Assembly (NCBI GenBank): GCA_046760905.1
Contig: JBHIFB010000114.1
Coordinates: forward strand, 1 to 10,370
Source: JBHIFB01 sp046760905
Lineage (GTDB): Bacteria > Gemmatimonadota > CAZMKB01
Direction of reading: 5' to 3'
Length of the DNA stretch: 10,370 bases
Position 1 is the first letter of the stretch; each line of letters opens with the position of its first letter. The position numbers and the translations under genes are program-made. Shown piece after piece: positions 1 to 7,226 of the stretch. The notes beneath the pieces were generated by a model. That model was not told where the DNA came from. It did no database searches and worked only from the letters and a program-made list of their open reading frames with translations.

Positions 1-527
1 GATGAGATCAACAGACCGATAGCCACAAAGCTCGCCCCGAATAGCAAAAGCCCCAGATAGCCGGTTATCACAGGACCATACTCGGGATTCCCATACATGA
101 ATAGTACGATGATCAGAGGTATGGTGAGTAGTATCATGCTGGCAAACAGTGTGACACCGGCGAGGAACTTTCCGATGATCGTTTGAAACTGAGTCACGGG
201 GGAGGTAAGAAGAAGCTCAATAGTCCCGCTCTTCTTCTCCTCCGAGAACAATCGCATGGTGATTGCTGGTAGAAAGAAGAGAACGATAATGCTCATGTTT
301 AAAAAGAGCGGTCTTATCACCATCTCATTTACGTTCACCTTGGGCGGTGCCATCTTGTAGTACTGGGCCTGCATCATAGACCTCATCGAAAACTCCAGAA
401 ACTGTACTAGAAGGCCATAGAAGAAGTATCCGCTGATGGCGATGAAGAATGCCAGGATGATGTAAGCGATTGGCGATACGAAATAAGACCTCATTTCCTT
501 CCTGTATATTGCCCACACATTTCTCAT
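1..527 (-). CDS. ABC-2 type permease, GldF-like (3' end beyond window)
   Basis: Membrane subunit of an ABC exporter that would pair with the ATPase encoded just upstream. The frame is open from the ATG at 527 to the window edge, giving 175 residues with the C-terminus missing. Seen: a cytoplasmic N-terminus starting MRNVWAIYRKEMRSYF, a hydrophobic helix at about residues 17-40, an extracytoplasmic loop, a second helix at about 77-90, then the stretch RLFSEEKKSGTIELLLTSP, which is the hallmark cytoplasmic segment of ABC-2 permeases. Two or three more hydrophobic segments follow (about 118-143 and 152-175). The start is supported by a strong SD lying in the last codons of the ATPase gene, so the two are probably translationally coupled. 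The family resembles GldF of the gliding/secretion ABC transporter, though gliding itself cannot be inferred. The transported substrate is unknown. A GldG-like subunit may follow past the left edge. Confidence 0.9.
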   Translation of the reverse strand, partial: MRNVWAIYRKEMRSYFVSPIAYIILAFFIAISGYFFYGLLVQFLEFSMRSMMQAQYYKMAPPKVNVNEMVIRPLFLNMSIIVLFFLPAITMRLFSEEKKSGTIELLLTSPVTQFQTIIGKFLAGVTLFASMILLTIPLIIVLFMYGNPEYGPVITGYLGLLLFGASFVAIGLLIS

Positions 528-530
528 TTT

Positions 531-1478
531 CTAGGACACCTCCTCTTCCTTGGTAGTGAGCTGAAGGAAAATATCCTCGAGGCTCATACTCACCGGTGCA
601 AGCTCCAGAAGTCCCCAGCCATTCTCGATGATGATCTTGGCTACTTCCTTCCTCACATCGACACCTGGTTTGCTCTCAACGCTCATTTCGATGATTCCAT
701 CCGGACCACTTTTCTCGAGCGTTACGTTTACGACGTCTGTCACATTGAGCAATCTTTCCCTCACGGAATTCCACTGTCCATCCACGATCAATTTCAGCTT
801 CTCCGATCCCTTCAATTGGGCCGTAAGATCCTCAGGCGACCCCTCGGCGATCTTCATTCCCCTGTCTATTATGACCACCCTGTCGCAAGTCATGCTGACT
901 TCCGGGAGTATGTGTGTGCTTAGAATAACCGTGTGATCACCCGCAAGACCCTTTATAAGCTCCCTCACTTCTATGATCTGCTTCGGGTCGAGCCCGATAG
1001 TGGGTTCATCTAGAATCATTATCTCAGGCTCGTGGATGAGAGCCTGGGCGAGTCCCACTCTCTGCCTGAAACCCTTCGACAGGTTTGCGATGAGAGTATT
1101 TCTCACCTCTCCGAGGCCGCATTTACCGATCGAGATGTCAATCTTCCTGGATCTATCTTTCTTCTGTATCCCTTTTATTGTAGCGACGAAATCAAGATAA
1201 CCGGTAACAGGCATATCCAGGTAGAGGGGGGGATGCTCGGGCAGGTACCCTATCCTTTTCCTCACCTCTATCGAATCCTCGAAAACGTCGTATCCATTGA
1301 CCTTCACCGTACCGCTACTTGCGGGCATGTAGCAGGTGATGATTCTCATGGTCGTTGTTTTACCAGCGGCGTTCGGTCCAAGGAATCCAAGTATCTCTCC
1401 CTTTTTCACATCGAAGGTAACATTCTCGATCGCCTTGGTCTTCCCGTAAAACTTCGTGAGATCTTTCACTTCGATCAT
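531..1478 (-). CDS. ABC transporter ATP-binding protein, GldA-like
   Basis: Cytoplasmic ATPase of 315 residues that would drive the ABC-2 permease encoded next. Motifs in order: Walker A GPNAAGKT (residues 34-41), the Q-loop region GYLPEHPPLYLDM (77-89) with Glu where many ABC proteins have Gln, signature LSKGFRQR (133-140), Walker B MILDEP (154-159), D-loop GLDP (162-165) and H-loop STHILPE with His189. The LSKGF signature and YLPE loop fit the GldA/export subfamily. Residues 225-315 form the extra C-terminal domain common in exporter ATPases. The start has an excellent SD, AAGGAGGTG, 4 nt before ATG, and lies 18 nt after the DUF58 stop. It is the third gene of the moxR operon. The catalytic set is complete, so it should be active. 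The substrate is not revealed by the sequence. GldA is the nearest named relative I recognise, but no gene name is certain. Confidence 0.93.
   Translation of the reverse strand: MIEVKDLTKFYGKTKAIENVTFDVKKGEILGFLGPNAAGKTTTMRIITCYMPASSGTVKVNGYDVFEDSIEVRKRIGYLPEHPPLYLDMPVTGYLDFVATIKGIQKKDRSRKIDISIGKCGLGEVRNTLIANLSKGFRQRVGLAQALIHEPEIMILDEPTIGLDPKQIIEVRELIKGLAGDHTVILSTHILPEVSMTCDRVVIIDRGMKIAEGSPEDLTAQLKGSEKLKLIVDGQWNSVRERLLNVTDVVNVTLEKSGPDGIIEMSVESKPGVDVRKEVAKIIIENGWGLLELAPVSMSLEDIFLQLTTKEEEVS
537..545 (-). promoter_or_regulatory. RBS for the permease inside the ATPase 3' end
   Basis: The minus strand reads GAGGAGGTG, then TCC, the ATPase stop TAG, AAA and the permease ATG. The SD is made of the final Glu-Glu-Val codons of the ATPase, so ribosomes finishing the first gene sit directly over the start of the second. 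This points to coupled, roughly matched synthesis of the two transporter subunits. Confidence 0.8.
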
Positions 1479-1496
1479 TCTGCACCTCCTTCTTGC

Positions 1497-2375
1497 TCAG
1501 TGAAACCGTGCTTCTCGCATCTTAAAGAATTTTATGAAGTCATTGATGTATGGCGTGTCAGTCCAAACTGTTATGGAATCTATTCCCGTTCGTTTGAACA
1601 TACCATCCAGACTATCGAACCGCCTGATTGACTGTTCTGTGAAACGCTTCCTGACTTCGGCACTACTCAGATCGACCAGAAGCCTCTCTCTGGTTTCGTA
1701 ATCCTCGAATTCGACGAGTCCCATGTCGGGGACTTCCAGTTCCCTACGGTCTCTTACCTGTATGGCGATAACATCGTGCTTTTTGCCTAGAGTTCTGAGA
1801 GACATCTCGAATCCTGTGTCCAGGAAATCCGATATGATAAATACAATCGATTTCCTGGTTAATGCCTTCAGAAGGAAATCGCATGATTTTCTCAGATCGG
1901 TTCCCTGGAGGGTAGGTGTGAAGGAGAGGATTTCCCTTATTGTTCTCAAGACATGTCTTCTCCCCTTCCTTGGAGGGATGAATTTCTCGACTTCATCTGT
2001 GAAGATGACAAGCCCGATGCGGTCGTTGTTATGGATCGCGGAGAAGGCAAGAAGTGCGCATATTTCCACCTCGAGTTCCCTCTTCATGGATGCCGGGCCA
2101 CCGAAGAATCCGGATCTGCTTCCATCAACGGCGAAAACAACGGCAAGCTCTCGCTCCTCCTGGAATACCTTCACATAGGGAAATCCCATTCTCGCAGTCA
2201 CGTTCCAGTCTATCGTACGCACATCGTCGCCGGGTGAATATTCCCTCACATCCAGAAACTCCATCCCCTGCCCTTTGAAGACGCTGTGGTAGGGGCCCGA
2301 TAGAAAGTTCTCAACAAGCAATCTTGTTCTAATCTCTATTGATCTGATCTTCCTGAAAATCTCAGATTGCAGCAA
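1497..2375 (-). CDS. DUF58 domain protein (von Willebrand A-like)
   Basis: 292-residue soluble protein of the DUF58 family, routinely found beside MoxR ATPases. The DUF58 core is clear: GMEFLDVREYSPGDD and then RTIDW (residues 37-57). A von Willebrand A-like fold follows, with a MIDAS-type metal motif D84-G-S86-R-S88, Thr159-Asp160 (GTD), and ISDFLD at 181-186 as the later acidic strand end. No transmembrane helix or signal peptide is visible, so it should be cytoplasmic and a likely partner or client-binding factor of the MoxR protein. The start is TTG at 2375, immediately after the TAA of moxR in the same frame, so no upstream start is possible. GAGG 8 nt ahead supports it. The gene is tightly embedded in the moxR operon. 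The molecular role of DUF58 proteins is not well settled: proposed roles are chaperone-like assembly or metal insertion with MoxR. Confidence 0.93.
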   Translation of the reverse strand: MLQSEIFRKIRSIEIRTRLLVENFLSGPYHSVFKGQGMEFLDVREYSPGDDVRTIDWNVTARMGFPYVKVFQEERELAVVFAVDGSRSGFFGGPASMKRELEVEICALLAFSAIHNNDRIGLVIFTDEVEKFIPPRKGRRHVLRTIREILSFTPTLQGTDLRKSCDFLLKALTRKSIVFIISDFLDTGFEMSLRTLGKKHDVIAIQVRDRRELEVPDMGLVEFEDYETRERLLVDLSSAEVRKRFTEQSIRRFDSLDGMFKRTGIDSITVWTDTPYINDFIKFFKMREARFH

Positions 2376-3365
2376 TTATGGAACCTCGACCGCATTGAAT
2401 ATCTTATGAATGATCTCGTCTGTGGTGACTTCCTGCGCCTCTGCCTCATAAGTTACGATGATCCTGTGCCTCAGGACATCCTTACCGGTGCTCTTGACAT
2501 CTTCTGGTGTGACGTATCCCCTTCTGGATAGGAATGCATGGGCTCTCGATGCTTGAGCAAGATAGATCGAAGCCCGTGGAGAAGCTCCGAATCTTATATA
2601 GGGCACGATCTCATCTATTCCATAAGAGGCCGGATCCCTGGTGGCGAAAACTATGTCAAGGATGTAGTCCTTTATCTTGTCATCCATGTATACCTGGTTG
2701 AGGCTGTTCCTGGCGCTCAGAATGTCAGCGGGTTTTACTACACTCTCGATTCGAACCGGTTCCTTCCCGGCCATTCTCTCCAGTATCAGCTTCTCTTCCT
2801 GTTTATCCGGGTAATCAACTTTTACTTTCAGCATGAACCGGTCCACCTGTGCCTCCGGCAAGGGATAGGTTCCCTCCTGCTCGATTGGGTTCTGAGTGGC
2901 AAGGACGATAAACGGTTCCTGAAGCGGGTAAGGCGTTCCGCCTATTGTGACCTGCTTCTCCTGCATTGCCTCTAGAAGGGCACTCTGCACCTTCGCAGGG
3001 GCTCGATTGATTTCGTCTGCTAGCAGAAGGTTGGTGAAAATCGGACCCTTTTTGGCGGTGAATTCGCTGGTCTTCTGATCATAAATCATCGTCCCGATAA
3101 GGTCTGCGGGAAGCAGGTCCGGTGTGAACTGGATTCTCTTGAAACCGGTATCGATGGACCTAGCGAGCGAACTCACTGAGAGAGTCTTAGCAAGGCCTGG
3201 AACTCCTTCTAGAAGGATATGCCCGCCACAGAGAAGCCCCATGATGAGCCTTTCGATAAGGATATGCTGCCCAACGATAACCCTCTCAACCTGCGATATG
3301 ATTTGCTCCACAAAAGCGCTTTCGACATAGATCTTTTCCTGAATTTCTTTTATCGTTGCTTCCAT
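2376..3365 (-). CDS. MoxR-family AAA+ ATPase
   Basis: 329-residue AAA+ ATPase of the MoxR family, a normal length for the group. Seen: Walker A GVPGLAKT (residues 54-61), an inserted segment at about 80-100 (FTPDLLPADLIGT) typical of MoxR, Walker B LLLADEINRAP (113-123), sensor 1 ATQNP (156-160), the conserved EGTYPLPEAQVDRF stretch (164-177), and the sensor 2 region GASPRA (260-265). All catalytic motifs are intact. Family members act as chaperone-like motors that work with von Willebrand A or DUF58 partners, which is the very next gene. It is first in an operon of at least four genes (moxR, DUF58, ABC ATPase, permease). It has its own promoter in the 117-nt gap after comEC. The start ATG has GGAG 5 nt ahead. 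I infer that the MoxR/DUF58 pair helps assemble or regulate the exporter encoded downstream. The sequence alone does not show this. Confidence 0.95.
   Translation of the reverse strand: MEATIKEIQEKIYVESAFVEQIISQVERVIVGQHILIERLIMGLLCGGHILLEGVPGLAKTLSVSSLARSIDTGFKRIQFTPDLLPADLIGTMIYDQKTSEFTAKKGPIFTNLLLADEINRAPAKVQSALLEAMQEKQVTIGGTPYPLQEPFIVLATQNPIEQEGTYPLPEAQVDRFMLKVKVDYPDKQEEKLILERMAGKEPVRIESVVKPADILSARNSLNQVYMDDKIKDYILDIVFATRDPASYGIDEIVPYIRFGASPRASIYLAQASRAHAFLSRRGYVTPEDVKSTGKDVLRHRIIVTYEAEAQEVTTDEIIHKIFNAVEVP
2384..2387 (-). promoter_or_regulatory. RBS fixing the TTG start of the DUF58 gene
   Basis: GAGG lies 8 nt before TTG (2375-2373). The moxR stop TAA (2378-2376) directly abuts this TTG in the same frame, so translation of the DUF58 protein cannot begin earlier. 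The next possible starts would cut into the conserved N-terminal part. The arrangement suggests termination-reinitiation from moxR. Confidence 0.65.
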
Positions 3366-3431
3366 TGGCTCTCCACGGTTTTTATGGGTATTCGCCTCTA
3401 AATATTTAAAATAAACCTTTCAAGCTCATTT

Positions 3432-3442
3432 GTTCCAGGAAC
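3432..3442. repeat. Short palindrome in the moxR leader
   Basis: GTTCC-A-GGAAC forms a perfect 5-bp inverted repeat around one central base. It falls about 10-20 nt downstream of the predicted moxR transcription start, where a repressor could bind. It is short enough to occur by chance, and no second copy was noticed nearby. Confidence 0.3.
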
Positions 3443-3457
3443 CTTAACAATCGACAA

Positions 3458-3486
3458 ATTTTAATATGACCCTCTCTTCCTGTCAA
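3458..3486 (-). promoter_or_regulatory. Sigma70-type promoter for the moxR operon
   Basis: The minus strand carries TTGACA (3486-3481), a 17-nt spacer and TAAAAT (3463-3458). That is a perfect -35, a five-of-six -10 and the optimal spacing. The predicted start of transcription is near 3451, leaving a leader of about 85 nt before the moxR ATG. The TGA stop codon of comEC (3485-3483) is part of the -35 hexamer. The rest of the 117-nt gap is A+T-rich and contains no open frame worth calling. Confidence 0.75.
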
Positions 3487-5873
3487 TATAGGGGTAATGA
3501 GGGCTTTGCTGGAATAGAAGTCGTCACCTTCAGGGAGCCACTTGGGCCATGTTCGATCACGATTGCGCCATGTAAATCTGTTCTCAGCACAGGTATCCCT
3601 CTCTCCTCGAATCTCTTAAGGATAATTGGTGAGGGATGGTGGAACTTATCGGCTCTACCGCAAGAAATAATTGCAAGTTTTGGAGAAGTCTCATCGAGGA
3701 ATTCCCGGGTAGTTGAGGTTATTGCACCATGGTGACCGACCTTCAGCACGTCGCAGTCGAGTCCGTTGCCAGGCCCCTTGATCATTTCCTCCTCTGCACA
3801 GATCTCCCCATCCCCTGCGAATAGAAAAGAGAAATCACTGATCTCGAGTCTCAGCACTATTGAGTAGTCATTCTCTGTCGGATTGCATTGATACACAGGC
3901 TGTGGATTCAGAAAAGAGATCAGGGCAGAACCGATGACGATGGTATCGCCCGAGTCAGCTGTGTAGTAAGGGATTCCTGCATGTTGGACAGACTGAAGCA
4001 GATGGGCATAGCTATCCGATTTCCACCGGGGCGAAATTCCGATCACACTGCCCACAGGCCAGCCTATCAAAAGCTCTCGAGCGTCCGCGAAGTGATCGTC
4101 GTGGGGGTGGGTAAGCACGAGGATATCCACCCGCCTCACACCGATGGTTCGCAGGTAGTCGCTCAACTGGCTGGGGAATGTTTCTGATCCTGTTGCACCC
4201 GTATCTATTACGACACAACGTCCTGAACCGAGTTCTAGAATCGTGCAATCACCCTCACCTACATCGAGAAACGTGGCCCTTACACTCTCTGGAATCTGCC
4301 CGTACCGGTTAGAAATTTCCCTCAAAGGCACGAGCAGGGCAGAGAGACTTAGTAGAAACATCGCGATAGCCTTGCCCGATCTTCCACTCACCACAAGGAG
4401 GCAGGTGTAAGCCAGGAGTGACACATCAAAAAGGTGACCCCGATTCACATAGAGGGGGCTTACCCTTCCAAAGATCTCGGCGAAGTGAAACAGCAGTGTC
4501 ACCGCTGTATCAACAGCCGGTGCCAGAAGAAAAGCCACCGATAATTTCAAAGCCGAGAAGAAGAGGAAAGTGAGTCCCAGAGGGAGGATAATGGCAAGAA
4601 TCGGTATTATGGCTAGATTCGATATCAAAGAAACAGGATACACGGTAGAGAAGAAAAGAGCCATTACCGGAACCTGGGCGAGGAATGCACTCGCGGAAAC
4701 TCTGACCCCTCCGATAAGGTAGCGTCTGATAAATAAGCATCTCCCGTGATCGTTCTCATCTCTATTTGTCCTTAGCGAGATCAGAATGCCGGCCACGGCA
4801 GTGAAGGAAAGGAGGAAGCCGGGCGTTATGATCTTGATTGGAGAGAGGCAAAGAATAATGACTGCTGCAAACGCGAGTGAATTGAGGGGTGATCTGTATC
4901 TCTGGAAGTAGAATGAACCGAGAAAAATCGATACCATGATAAAGGCCCTCACGGCAGATGGGCTCCCTCCAACCAGAGCGACGTAGAAGAATAGAATGAG
5001 CATGGTGAGTCTTGACGAGGCCTCCCTGGATAGTCCCAGGGCACCGTAGGCGGTCAGGAATATCATGGCCAGGAGGCCGATGTGTATCCCTGAGATAGCA
5101 AGGACGTGATACGCTCCCGCTCTCCTCAGCACATCCCTCTCACTGTAAGATAGGGCATACCTATCACCGAGGAGAATGGCCCTCAGGAAGGACGAGGACA
5201 GCTCTTCGAGCCCCTCTTTAAGCCGGCTTGAGAGAACCCGTTTCGATAAATGCATAAAATGAACTGGAAATCGCCCTTGCGATCTGAGATCCAGTTGAAT
5301 GAAATCTCTCACGTGAGATTTGAATTTCCTCACCCGCTTCCTGGGACCGGAAAGAACTTTCCAGTTGCCGATTTCGTTGTGATATGTCTTCCATCCCATG
5401 TACATAGCTACAACAGCGAAGCACCGACCTTCCAATGGTCTGTAAGGACCCTTCAGCTGAAGAATAGCTTCTTCCCCTTCGAACTGGTTGAGAATATATC
5501 CTCCTTCCATCAGGGCCCATTCAATGATGATTCTCATGAGATATCCACCCGTGGGAATCCTGTCGCTGATTATCTCCTGGCACTCGGCTACAATCAAAAC
5601 TCTCTCTTCACAGAGTGGATCGTGGGTCTCACCATCCACGCTGTATTCATACGCATATAAAAATGAAGAAAGGAGGATCGTGATGATCGGTGAGACCGTC
5701 TTATCACGACCTACGTATAGAGAGAGGCATAGAGAGATGATGGTTATGCCTAAGATAGGCACCATCCAGCTTGCCTTAAATGCGAGTAGGTTCGTCAGTG
5801 TGAGGCCCGCAAGCGTGCCCGGCAGAAGAAGGATCAGTAACTTCAGAGCGGGATTTCTTCGAAGGATATTCAT
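3483..5873 (-). CDS. comEC: ComEC/Rec2 DNA internalization channel
   Basis: 796-residue inner-membrane protein that passes single-stranded DNA into the cytoplasm during natural transformation. Domain order is the full canonical one. First come N-terminal helices (about residues 10-75) and a DUF4131/OB-like extracytoplasmic region (about 85-185). The ComEC competence domain follows with the diagnostic HVLAISGIHIG (256-266) and GGSPSAVRAF (302-311) and many helices up to about 515. Last is a metallo-beta-lactamase-like domain with DVGEGD (538-543), HPHDDH (589-594), AGD (686-688), KVGHHG (711-716) and HHPS (745-748). The metal-binding motif HxHxDH is intact, so the proposed nuclease activity could be retained. 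The start ATG has only a weak SD (GGA about 4 nt away), which suggests low expression. It stands alone between the rpoD terminator and the moxR promoter. No comEA, pilus or dprA gene is in the window, so competence cannot be claimed from this alone. Confidence 0.96.
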   Translation of the reverse strand: MNILRRNPALKLLILLLPGTLAGLTLTNLLAFKASWMVPILGITIISLCLSLYVGRDKTVSPIITILLSSFLYAYEYSVDGETHDPLCEERVLIVAECQEIISDRIPTGGYLMRIIIEWALMEGGYILNQFEGEEAILQLKGPYRPLEGRCFAVVAMYMGWKTYHNEIGNWKVLSGPRKRVRKFKSHVRDFIQLDLRSQGRFPVHFMHLSKRVLSSRLKEGLEELSSSFLRAILLGDRYALSYSERDVLRRAGAYHVLAISGIHIGLLAMIFLTAYGALGLSREASSRLTMLILFFYVALVGGSPSAVRAFIMVSIFLGSFYFQRYRSPLNSLAFAAVIILCLSPIKIITPGFLLSFTAVAGILISLRTNRDENDHGRCLFIRRYLIGGVRVSASAFLAQVPVMALFFSTVYPVSLISNLAIIPILAIILPLGLTFLFFSALKLSVAFLLAPAVDTAVTLLFHFAEIFGRVSPLYVNRGHLFDVSLLAYTCLLVVSGRSGKAIAMFLLSLSALLVPLREISNRYGQIPESVRATFLDVGEGDCTILELGSGRCVVIDTGATGSETFPSQLSDYLRTIGVRRVDILVLTHPHDDHFADARELLIGWPVGSVIGISPRWKSDSYAHLLQSVQHAGIPYYTADSGDTIVIGSALISFLNPQPVYQCNPTENDYSIVLRLEISDFSFLFAGDGEICAEEEMIKGPGNGLDCDVLKVGHHGAITSTTREFLDETSPKLAIISCGRADKFHHPSPIILKRFEERGIPVLRTDLHGAIVIEHGPSGSLKVTTSIPAKPSLPLY

Positions 5874-5913
5874 GAATCCGCTATGACAATGAAGATTGTT
5901 ATTTTCACCGCTT

Positions 5914-5921
5914 GGGGGGGG
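5914..5921. repeat. Homopolymer of eight G (C8 in the comEC leader)
   Basis: Eight consecutive G on the plus strand, that is eight C in the expected comEC leader, about 40 nt before the ATG. It sits in the 175-nt gap 5874-6048, which holds the rpoD terminator at one end and no gene. I saw no convincing promoter for comEC in the remaining part. Such tracts slip easily, biologically or in sequencing. Confidence 0.6.
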
Positions 5922-5976
5922 AGGAAAAGACTGCTTTGATGTGGTGGGATTTCTCGAGGGTCTGAGAGTCTCGTGC

Positions 5977-6027
5977 GAAATATAACAAAAGAGGATTCTT
6001 CGGGCAAGTAATCCCGAAGAACCCTCT
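5977..6027 (-). terminator. Rho-independent terminator after rpoD
   Basis: The minus strand folds into a 15-bp stem (arms 6027-6013 and 6004-5990) with a single G-U pair and an 8-nt loop (6012-6005). It is followed at once by a U-rich tail, TTTGTTATATTT. Arm sequence AGAGGGTTCTTCGGG pairs with CCCGAAGAATCCTCT. It begins 21 nt after the rpoD stop and has a U tail only on the minus strand. It therefore ends the rpoZ-rpoD transcript and separates it from comEC. Confidence 0.93.
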
Positions 6028-6048
6028 CTAGGTTGAGGTTAAGGAGAG

Positions 6049-6930
6049 TTAGCTGAGAAATGTTTCCAGGAGCTTGGCTTTTGAAACCTCACCAAGTTTC
6101 TCTATAGCACGCTCCTTTATTTGTCTCACTCTTTCCCTCGTAACACCGAGAATGGATCCGATTTCCTCCAGTGTCAGGGGTTCTCTGTCACCCAGGCCAT
6201 AGTAAAGCCTCAGAATCGTTGCCTCACGCTCGTTGAGCATGGAAATGACATAATCGATTAGTTCAGTCCTGATCTTCTCGAAGGTGATCTCATCCGGTGA
6301 TCTCTGATTCTCATCAGCGATGTAATCACGGATGTGAGAATCGTCGGAGTCGAAACTTCTCGATTGGTCCAGTGAAATCGGGACCCTCGTGAGCTTTAGC
6401 AGTTGATGCATCTCATTGCTGTCCATGTCGATATGGCTCGCGATTTCCTCGTCGGTTGGTTCCCTGCCGAGCTCCTGGGTGAGCATGCTGGCCGCCTTCC
6501 CTATCTTCTGCAGAGTGCCGGACTTGTTGAGAGGAACCCTGAATGCCCGCGACTGCTCGGAGATGGCCTGGAGAATTGCTTGTCGTATCCACCATACAGC
6601 GTATGAGATGAATCTCACCTTCCTTTTCTCGTCGAATTTGAGGGCGGCTCTCATAAGGCCGACATTCCCTTCGGCGATCAGGTCGGAAAGGGCAAGGCCC
6701 AGATTCTGATATTTCAACGCCACCGATACGACGAATCGGAGATTCGATCTGGTCAGGATCTCAAGCGCTTCTCTATCACCGGCCTTTATTCTCTTGCACA
6801 GATCGGCCTCCTCATCCCTTTTCAGGAGGGGATATCGATCGATCTCCTGAAAATAGAGCCTTAGCATCTCGTCCTCGACATGAATTCTCTTCTTTGTCTT
6901 TTTTGTGAGGGTCTTTGCCTTATCTGCCAA
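6049..6930 (-). CDS. rpoD: RNA polymerase primary sigma factor, RpoD/SigA type (compact)
   Basis: 293-residue sigma70-family factor that directs core RNA polymerase to housekeeping promoters. Seen: a basic N-terminus, region 1.2 at about residues 20-50 (LYFQEIDRYPLL), region 2 at about 62-131 (NLRFVVSVALKYQ, LIAEGNVGLMRA, FISYAVWWIRQAI), region 3 at about 135-200 and region 4 at about 225-287. The region 4 helix-turn-helix is LTLEEIGSILGVTRERVRQI (252-271). Region 1.1 and the long insert between 1.2 and 2 found in proteobacterial RpoD are absent. That compact form is typical of Bacteroidota and relatives. The start is TTG: an in-frame TAA lies two codons upstream, and GAGGTG is 7 nt away. It follows rpoZ by 11 nt and is ended by a strong terminator. 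A group 2 sigma paralogue is possible, but conservation and pairing with rpoZ favour the primary factor. Confidence 0.93.
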   Translation of the reverse strand: MADKAKTLTKKTKKRIHVEDEMLRLYFQEIDRYPLLKRDEEADLCKRIKAGDREALEILTRSNLRFVVSVALKYQNLGLALSDLIAEGNVGLMRAALKFDEKRKVRFISYAVWWIRQAILQAISEQSRAFRVPLNKSGTLQKIGKAASMLTQELGREPTDEEIASHIDMDSNEMHQLLKLTRVPISLDQSRSFDSDDSHIRDYIADENQRSPDEITFEKIRTELIDYVISMLNEREATILRLYYGLGDREPLTLEEIGSILGVTRERVRQIKERAIEKLGEVSKAKLLETFLS

Positions 6931-6937
6931 TGTTTAC

Positions 6938-6943
6938 CACCTC
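6938..6943 (-). promoter_or_regulatory. RBS fixing the TTG start of rpoD
   Basis: GAGGTG lies 7 nt before TTG (6930-6928) and overlaps the TGA stop of rpoZ (6944-6942). An in-frame TAA at 6936-6934 rules out any earlier rpoD start. Overlap of the SD with the rpoZ stop suggests translational coupling of omega and sigma. Confidence 0.7.
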
Positions 6944-7172
6944 ATTCGTTCTTCTGATTGTTCTCCCTGTGCCTCGGTACATTCAAGGCGACAACCTTCC
7001 CATCCAAAATCTCTCGAAGTGCAATGACTGGCTCCTTGTCAGATGGAGCTTCGATGAGGGGTTTGCTTCCATCTCTGAGTTGCCTGGACCTTTTCGCTGC
7101 TACTATTATGAGCTCATACCTATTCCTCAAGTTCTTCAGAGTCTTTTCGTCCACGGTAAGTGGATTGGGCAT
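6942..7172 (-). CDS. rpoZ: DNA-directed RNA polymerase omega subunit
   Basis: 76-residue protein matching the omega subunit, which binds the beta' C-terminus and aids core RNA polymerase assembly. Recognition rests on the conserved core: NRYELIIVAAKRSRQL (residues 17-32), then KPLIEAP, and EPVIALREILDGKV (47-60). The length is normal for the family and the C-terminus is charged, as usual. The ATG is preceded by AAGGAGGGAGAG, a strong SD within reach. It heads a two-gene unit with rpoD (11 nt gap). A -10 box of perfect consensus lies 55 nt upstream. Sharing a transcript with the primary sigma is not the usual omega neighbourhood (commonly gmk or spoT), so this placement is a point of interest. 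Identification is solid despite the small size. Confidence 0.92.
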   Translation of the reverse strand: MPNPLTVDEKTLKNLRNRYELIIVAAKRSRQLRDGSKPLIEAPSDKEPVIALREILDGKVVALNVPRHRENNQKNE

Positions 7173-7226
7173 GTTTGCTCTCCCTCCTTGTGCTCCAATG
7201 GAATAGGTTAGTGTTACTTTTTTTCA

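Noticed and set aside
1032..1631. A 199-codon open frame on the plus strand
   Set aside because: It is antisense to the ABC ATPase and the end of the DUF58 gene, both of which show complete family motifs. Its translation shows no recognisable domain and it lacks a convincing start context.
3483..5873. comEC MBL domain as a separate hydrolase gene fused by error
   Set aside because: The C-terminal metallo-beta-lactamase domain is a normal part of full-length ComEC and the frame is continuous.
5250..5886. Two plus-strand open frames opposite the comEC N-terminal region
   Set aside because: They overlap a well-supported comEC reading frame and show no recognisable motif.
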